From: Mytilus trossulus | Lineage: Eukaryota > Mollusca > Bivalvia > Mytilida > Mytilidae | DNA length: 64,000 nucleotides | Assembly (NCBI RefSeq): GCF_036588685.1 | Contig: NC_086382.1 | Location: 60,406,987-60,470,986, forward strand | Direction: 5' to 3' | Shown: positions 59,253-64,000 of the stretch, one piece after another | Numbering within the stretch: position 1 is the first letter of the stretch | Layout of the letters: every line of letters begins with the position of its first letter | Made by a program: the position numbers and the translations under genes | Notes under the pieces: generated by a model | Database searches by the model: none | What the model saw: only the letters and a program-made list of their open reading frames with translations | What the model was told of the DNA's origin: nothing

Positions 59253-61103
59253 TTTATACGACCGCAGAGGTTGAACCCTGAACAGTTGGGGCAAGTATGG
59301 ACACAACATTCAAGCTGGATTCCGCTCTAAATTTGGATTGTGATTAAATAGTTGACACAGCATAGGTTTCTGACACAGAATGAATGCATTCAAATGAACT
59401 TAAAATTTTTGTTTTCTCTTAGAGCAATTCACTATGCTGTTGAATATTAATCCTCTCAAAAAAATGTTTGAAGAAATTTTCTTTTTATTTATGAAATTTC
59501 AAATGAGAAAAATTGAACCCAATTTTTTTAATCACATCCCCCTTTCCCTTATTCCAAAACTAATTTCAATTAAAATATTCTAATGGAGTTTGCAACAATA
59601 ACTACTCATTTAAATACATCATAAAATATTAAGATGTAAAATAACTGCTTGTTATCACTGAATGGTAAAGATTATTTAAATTTATCAGTTGGTAGTAAAA
59701 AGTGAATATACATTGTATATTGTATATAACAAAGATTTAAGTTGATTCTGGACAAAGAAAGATAACTCCAATTAAAAAAAATCTTGCAGATATTTCTTGC
59801 TTACTATACTGGACAAAGAAAGATAACTCTTAATTAAAAAAAAAATTGCTATTTCACAATATTGTGAAATTAGATATTTCTTGCCATTGCATAATACTGT
59901 GCAATTGAAAAGTCTTGCTATTGCACAATACTTAATATAATAATTTTAGATCCTGATTTGGACCAACTTGAAAACTGGGCCCATAATCAAAAATCTAAGT
60001 ACATGTTTAGATTCAGCATATCAAAGAGGCCCAAGAATTTGATTTTTGTTAAAATCAAACTAAGTTTAATTTTGGACCCTTTGCACTTTAATTTAGACTA
60101 ATTTTAAAACTGGACCAAAAATTAAGAATCTACATACACAGTTAGATTTGGCATATCAAAGAACCCCAATTATTCAATTTTTGATGAAATCAAACAATGT
60201 TTAATTTTGGACCTCGATTTGGGCCAACTTGAAAACTGGGCCAATAATCAAAAATCTAAGTACATTTTTAGATTCAGCATATCAAAGAACCCCAAGGTTT
60301 CAATTTTTGTTAAAATCAAACTAAGTTTAATTTTGGACCCTTTGGACCTTAATGTAGACCAATTTGAAAACGGGACCAAAAATTAAGAATCTACATACAC
60401 AGTTAGATTCGGCATATTAAAGAACCCCAATTATTCAATTTTGATGAAATCAAACAAAGTTTAATTTTGGACCCTTTGGGCCCCTTTTTCCTTCACTGTT
60501 GGGACCAAAACTCCCAAAAATCAATACCAACCTTTCTTTTATAGTCATAAACCTTGTGTTTAAATTTCATAGATTTCTATTTACTTATACTAACGCTATG
60601 GTGCGAAAACCAAGAAAAATGCTTTTTTGGGTCCCTTTTTGGCCCCTAATTCCTAAACTGTTGGGACCTAAACTCCCAAAATCAATACCAACCTTCCTTT
60701 TGTGGTCATAAACATTGTGTTTAAATTTCATTGATTTCTATTTACTTTAACTAAAGTTATTGTGCGAAAACCAAGAATAATGCTTATTTGGGCCCTTTTT
60801 TGGCCCCTAATTCCTTAACTGTTGAAACCAAAACTCCCAAAATCAATCCCAACCTTTCTTTTATGGTCATAAACCTTGTGTCAAAATTTCATAGATTTCT
60901 ATTAACTTAAACTAAAGTTATAGTGCGAAAACCAAGAAAATGCTTATTTGGGCCCTTTTTGGCCCCTAATTCCTAAAATATTGGGACCAAAACTCACAAA
61001 ATCAATACCAGCCTTCCTTTTATGGTCATAAACCTTGTGTTAAAATTTCATAGATTTCTATTCACTTTTACTAAAGTTAGAGTGCGAAAACTAAAAGTAT
61101 TCG

Positions 61104-61141
<38 letters not shown>

Positions 61142-61195
61142 CAACGTGATAGCAATATACGACGAAATTTTTTTCAAAATTTGCGGTCGTATAAA
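59253..61195 (+). mobile_element. 1.94-kb modular TIR element with GAC microsatellite
   Basis: tttatacgaccgca (59253-59266) is perfectly mirrored by tgcggtcgtataaa (61182-61195). The interior has diverged direct copies of a module of about 260 bp (near 59940, 60205 and onwards; gggcc(c/a)ataatcaaaaatc), then about four copies of a module of about 165 bp (near 60485-61095; ggaccaaaactcccaaa, tggtcataaaccttgtg). It ends with a GAC microsatellite and gtgatagcaata before the right terminus. It is non-coding. I recall the ends as abundant in mussels. A fragment lies inverted at 24355-24680. Confidence 0.75.
61104..61140 (+). repeat. GAC microsatellite
   Basis: Twelve uninterrupted GAC units at the right end of the element. 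The poly-Arg open frame over it is an artefact. Confidence 0.9.
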
Positions 61196-61394
61196 AACCT
61201 AAACGAGACTATGGAAACTCTCGCGCAACAACTATAATCAAAGATTAAAACATTATTAATATCGATATTAGGTATTGACAATTCATTTGGAAATGCACAT
61301 TGTACACCTAGAATATATAATAGAGAAAAATGTTAAAAAAAATTGTCTTGTTCTCTGCATGATCCTTTGGTTCTTTCATTGTATCTAATTAGTT

Positions 61395-61610
61395 ATCAAA
61401 GGTACCAGGATTATAATTTAGTACGCCAGACACGCGTTTCGTCTACATAAGTTTCACCAGTGACGCTCATATCAAAATATTTATAAATACAAAGTTGAAG
61501 AGCACTGAGGATCCAAAATTCCAAAACGTTGTGCCAAAATACGGCTAAGGTAATCTATGCCTGGGATAAGAAAATCCTTAGTGTTTCGAAAAAATCAAAG
61601 TTTTCTAAGT
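61395..61610 (-). repeat. R4-family repeat, inverted copy
   Basis: In plus orientation: gtaccaggattataatttag, acgccagacacgcgtttcgt, ccagtgacgctcatatcaa and aaatacggctaaggtaatc. It is the reverse complement of the 45830 copy. Confidence 0.65.
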
Positions 61611-61763
61611 GTCAATAAAACATGCACACTAACAACATCGATCAATTTAATACACAGTTAAAGACGAGCTTCAAAGTTGCTGTAAAAATGCTTACTGAGT
61701 GACGGTTTGGTTTGGTTCAGATTGAGATACTAAAAATGAGATCAATTTGAGTACAAGTGTCTT

Positions 61764-62159
61764 AATAGACCACTTTCGAGTTCATCCGTCACCGGCAAAA
61801 ACTCGTCAATTATACACGCCTTTATGACGTCATTTACCAGATAGAGGGGCTCGCCTGTATCCCTGCACTATTTACGTTCATCAAGCGTCTTAGTGATCGT
61901 CTTTGTGCAGGATAAACTAGAAATAATGGTTGCTCTGTAGGTACTTACTGACATTTCCCTAATGACAGCAGTGTTGATTGTCAATTTTGAGAATTCAATT
62001 TGCCGAATAATTCGTACAATATAGAATTATAGTTTTCCAACCACTCGCTCAACATTGGAAGGAAGTGACGACGCCCCTAAACGCACAAATGACGATGATA
62101 AAGGCGCGTATAATTGACGAGTTTTTTCCGGTGACGGATGAACTCGAAAGTTGTCTATT
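61764..62159. mobile_element. 396-bp MITE with long TIRs (second copy)
   Basis: Reverse-complement copy of 22200-22595 with the same length and the same inverted ends (aatagaccactttcgagttc / cgaaagttgtctatt). It differs by scattered substitutions and small compensating indels. Confidence 0.8.
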
Positions 62160-62589
62160 GAAAACAACGTTCTAACCTATGATTGTGTTGAATAAAAAAC
62201 CGTAAATTTTATACGAGTGCATGCAAAACATATTTCGAAGTCGAGGGGTCTAAATGCAGCACATTCCTTCCAAATATTTTTATATATTAATGTGTATCTC
62301 ATTTCCCTTGCAAATTCGTAAGACATTTAAAGATATATCTATTGTTCACACCAGCATATTCCATTTAAAACTTTGACAGATTGAAATAATAACTCGTCTA
62401 TTTGGTTCGATAAAAAGATAACGGCCAGCGTATACACAAATATCTTGTTTTTTGGTAGGGATAAATCATACTTTGTGAGAAAAAAAAAACAACTTTGATT
62501 AAAACAAATAAAATCACCAAAAAATCTGACAACATCAACAGTATCGTTATTTTTTATAAACTATCGCGTTTAGAGGACTATTTCTCCCA

Positions 62590-62935
62590 AAAAATGAAAA
62601 AAATAATCAGCCTTCGTATGAGATCTTATTTTACTTTTCTTTTCGACGTTTTCCTTTTATCATATGAGATACATTCACACATGAGCTTGGGATGAATGAA
62701 CATAAAACTCTCCGTTGATTTCCGTTTCGCTATATAGATGATATCTTTTTACTACATAGTCCAAATTAATGATGACTGTGTTGAACGCATCTATTTCATC
62801 GAACTTAATATAAAAGATATAACGGATACAGATAAGCCTGTCTCAAGTCTTGACTTACATCCAGAATTTGACAAATATTTTATGTTGAAAACAAAACTGC
62901 GAAAAAAGTGATGGTTTCAACTTCCAAAATACGAA
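62590..62935 (+). pseudogene. Reverse-transcriptase relic with FRYIDDIF catalytic motif
   Basis: Frames read FLFDVFLLSYEIHSHM, then FRYIDDIFLLHSPN (YIDD is the RT palm catalytic motif). After a one-base shift they read NDDCVERIYFIELNIKDI, DTDKPVSSLDL and a stop after KTKLRKK. The segment NIKDITDTDKPVSSLDL joins conceptually to the region seen at 19063 (KDTTDTRRTASYLDL). At least two frameshifts make it dead. Confidence 0.7.
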
Positions 62936-64000
62936 TTTTCCATTCTTTGTAGCAACATTTCTACAGCGCATGCATATGGACTATTAACCTGAGGGTATTG
63001 ATGGGTATTACATAATAGAAAAGCATAGTCTGAGGAAAACAATAATGGAGTGCTGATATATCAATAGAGAACCAGACAAAACTTATAAAGAATATAGAAG
63101 TACAATGGCTTAACAAATTACAATATACATTATACAACCCCTCTTCACCCTCTTATCTCACTGTTGTTAAGATATTCGAAGGCTTGCGTTTTCTGAAAGG
63201 TTTTCAGTGAAAGATATTTACTGCTTACAAGTAAGCTTTAGAACCAAGTCTTCTAAGTATTAAATGAATTTTAAAGTCATTTCTTCGAAAAGTTTAAGGA
63301 CACCATGATGAGTTGAGTGGACTTTATGAAAATTCTCTGTTACAGATGAACACAGAAATGTCCGAAGGTGTATATTCTGCCTCTCTCCTTTTTTTTAGTT
63401 CAATGTTGATTGTTGTATCCCCTTTTTACCATTGCACCTTTATTACTTAATTAACAAAATGTTCGACATTGCTTGATTCAAATCCTGATTTTGGATTTTT
63501 TTAAGAAGGTACGATATCTTAGGAAGTATTACTTTTTCTGATAATAATGTAACAGAAGTGGGCGACTATCAAAACGTTTGCTTATCTGAGAGCATCATCC
63601 TACAGAATGACATAATATGGATGTTATAAATATTTTGTTGAATAGTTCACAGGTCATGATCAGAACAATTACATAAGATAACATAGAAAAAAAGAACCAC
63701 AGTTATTTCACATATGTGTAATTACGATCATGAAAAAACTATCAGACTATCAGGTCATCATGTAAAATATAATATTTCAATGTTAAAACAAAAGAAAATT
63801 CGGAGTTACTGATTTAAAAGGATTACTGATATGATAAAACTTTTAAGATTAAAATAATTGTAAATCAAATTTTCTGTAAATCTTATAACAGCAAAGTAGT
63901 TTTATAAACCAACTGCAAAACTTAATTTCTAGGACTTACAGCTTACATTAAGTATATAGGATCTGGCATTGTCTGCTGTTTTACAAATGAAACCATCTTT
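62936..64000. other. Non-coding stretch, nothing recognised
   Basis: AT-rich to the window edge. No exon, RNA gene or structured repeat was found. Confidence 0.35.

Noticed and set aside
61022-61237. Open frame with a poly-Arg run; similarly 31116-31418 on the minus strand
   Set aside because: Produced by GAC microsatellites inside repeat elements.
1-64000. tRNA or rRNA genes
   Set aside because: I looked for cloverleaf-like B-box/A-box patterns and conserved rRNA blocks by eye and saw none convincing. A tRNAscan run would be decisive.

Overview
The window looks like genomic DNA of a bivalve mollusc, most likely a mussel of the Mytilus type. It is AT-rich, and its genes are broken into short exons with GT/AG introns. 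There is no operon structure. Most of the sequence is dispersed repeats, several of which I recognise from memory as typical of mussel DNA: the 'agaagatgtggtatgattgcc' family (called R1 here), the 'gacgaaacgcgcgtctgg' family (R4), and the long elements ending in GAC microsatellites. The species is inference; no database was searched.

Genes. Coding sequence is only a few per cent of the window. On the plus strand lies a cluster of inhibitor-of-apoptosis (IAP, BIRC-like) genes: a terminal RING exon at 61-272, a complete four-exon BIR-BIR-UBA-like-RING gene at 11934-15283 (375 aa), and three short two-exon genes that carry two BIR domains and no visible RING. These are at 37358-38307 (broken by a 1-bp deletion), 42282-43252 (intact, 197 aa) and 56068-56987 (intact, 164 aa). 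All four genes with visible BIR domains split the second BIR by a phase-1 intron at the same glycine codon. On the minus strand, between the RING-type and BIR-only genes, three exons with matching splice phases (32710-27548) make a 204-aa four-pass membrane protein with a claudin/PMP22-type extracellular loop.

Layout. 1-272: end of an IAP gene. 273-11930: non-coding, with repeats, an 84-bp perfect palindrome flanked by 8-bp direct repeats (4997-5080) and a 576-bp tandem duplication (8812-9960). 11934-15283: IAP gene. 15284-27500: repeats, including three terminal-inverted-repeat (TIR) elements and a reverse-transcriptase (RT) relic. 27548-32710: claudin-like gene with a 1.8-kb modular repeat in its second intron. 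34735-44070: a duplicated segment carrying the first two BIR-only genes. 47747-52290: a LINE (non-LTR retrotransposon) relic interrupted by a 3.25-kb foldback element (48944-52194) whose long arms are packed with ACGCGT repeats. 56068-56987: third BIR-only gene. 57000-64000: repeats, including a 1.9-kb TIR element, a second copy of a 396-bp TIR element and another RT relic.

How it fits together. The RING-bearing IAP would be expected to bind IBM-bearing pro-apoptotic partners or caspases and to ubiquitinate them. The BIR-only copies could bind similar partners without ubiquitin-ligase activity, acting as decoys or inhibitors; this is inference. The cluster appears to be growing by local duplication while mobile elements keep inserting between and inside the genes.
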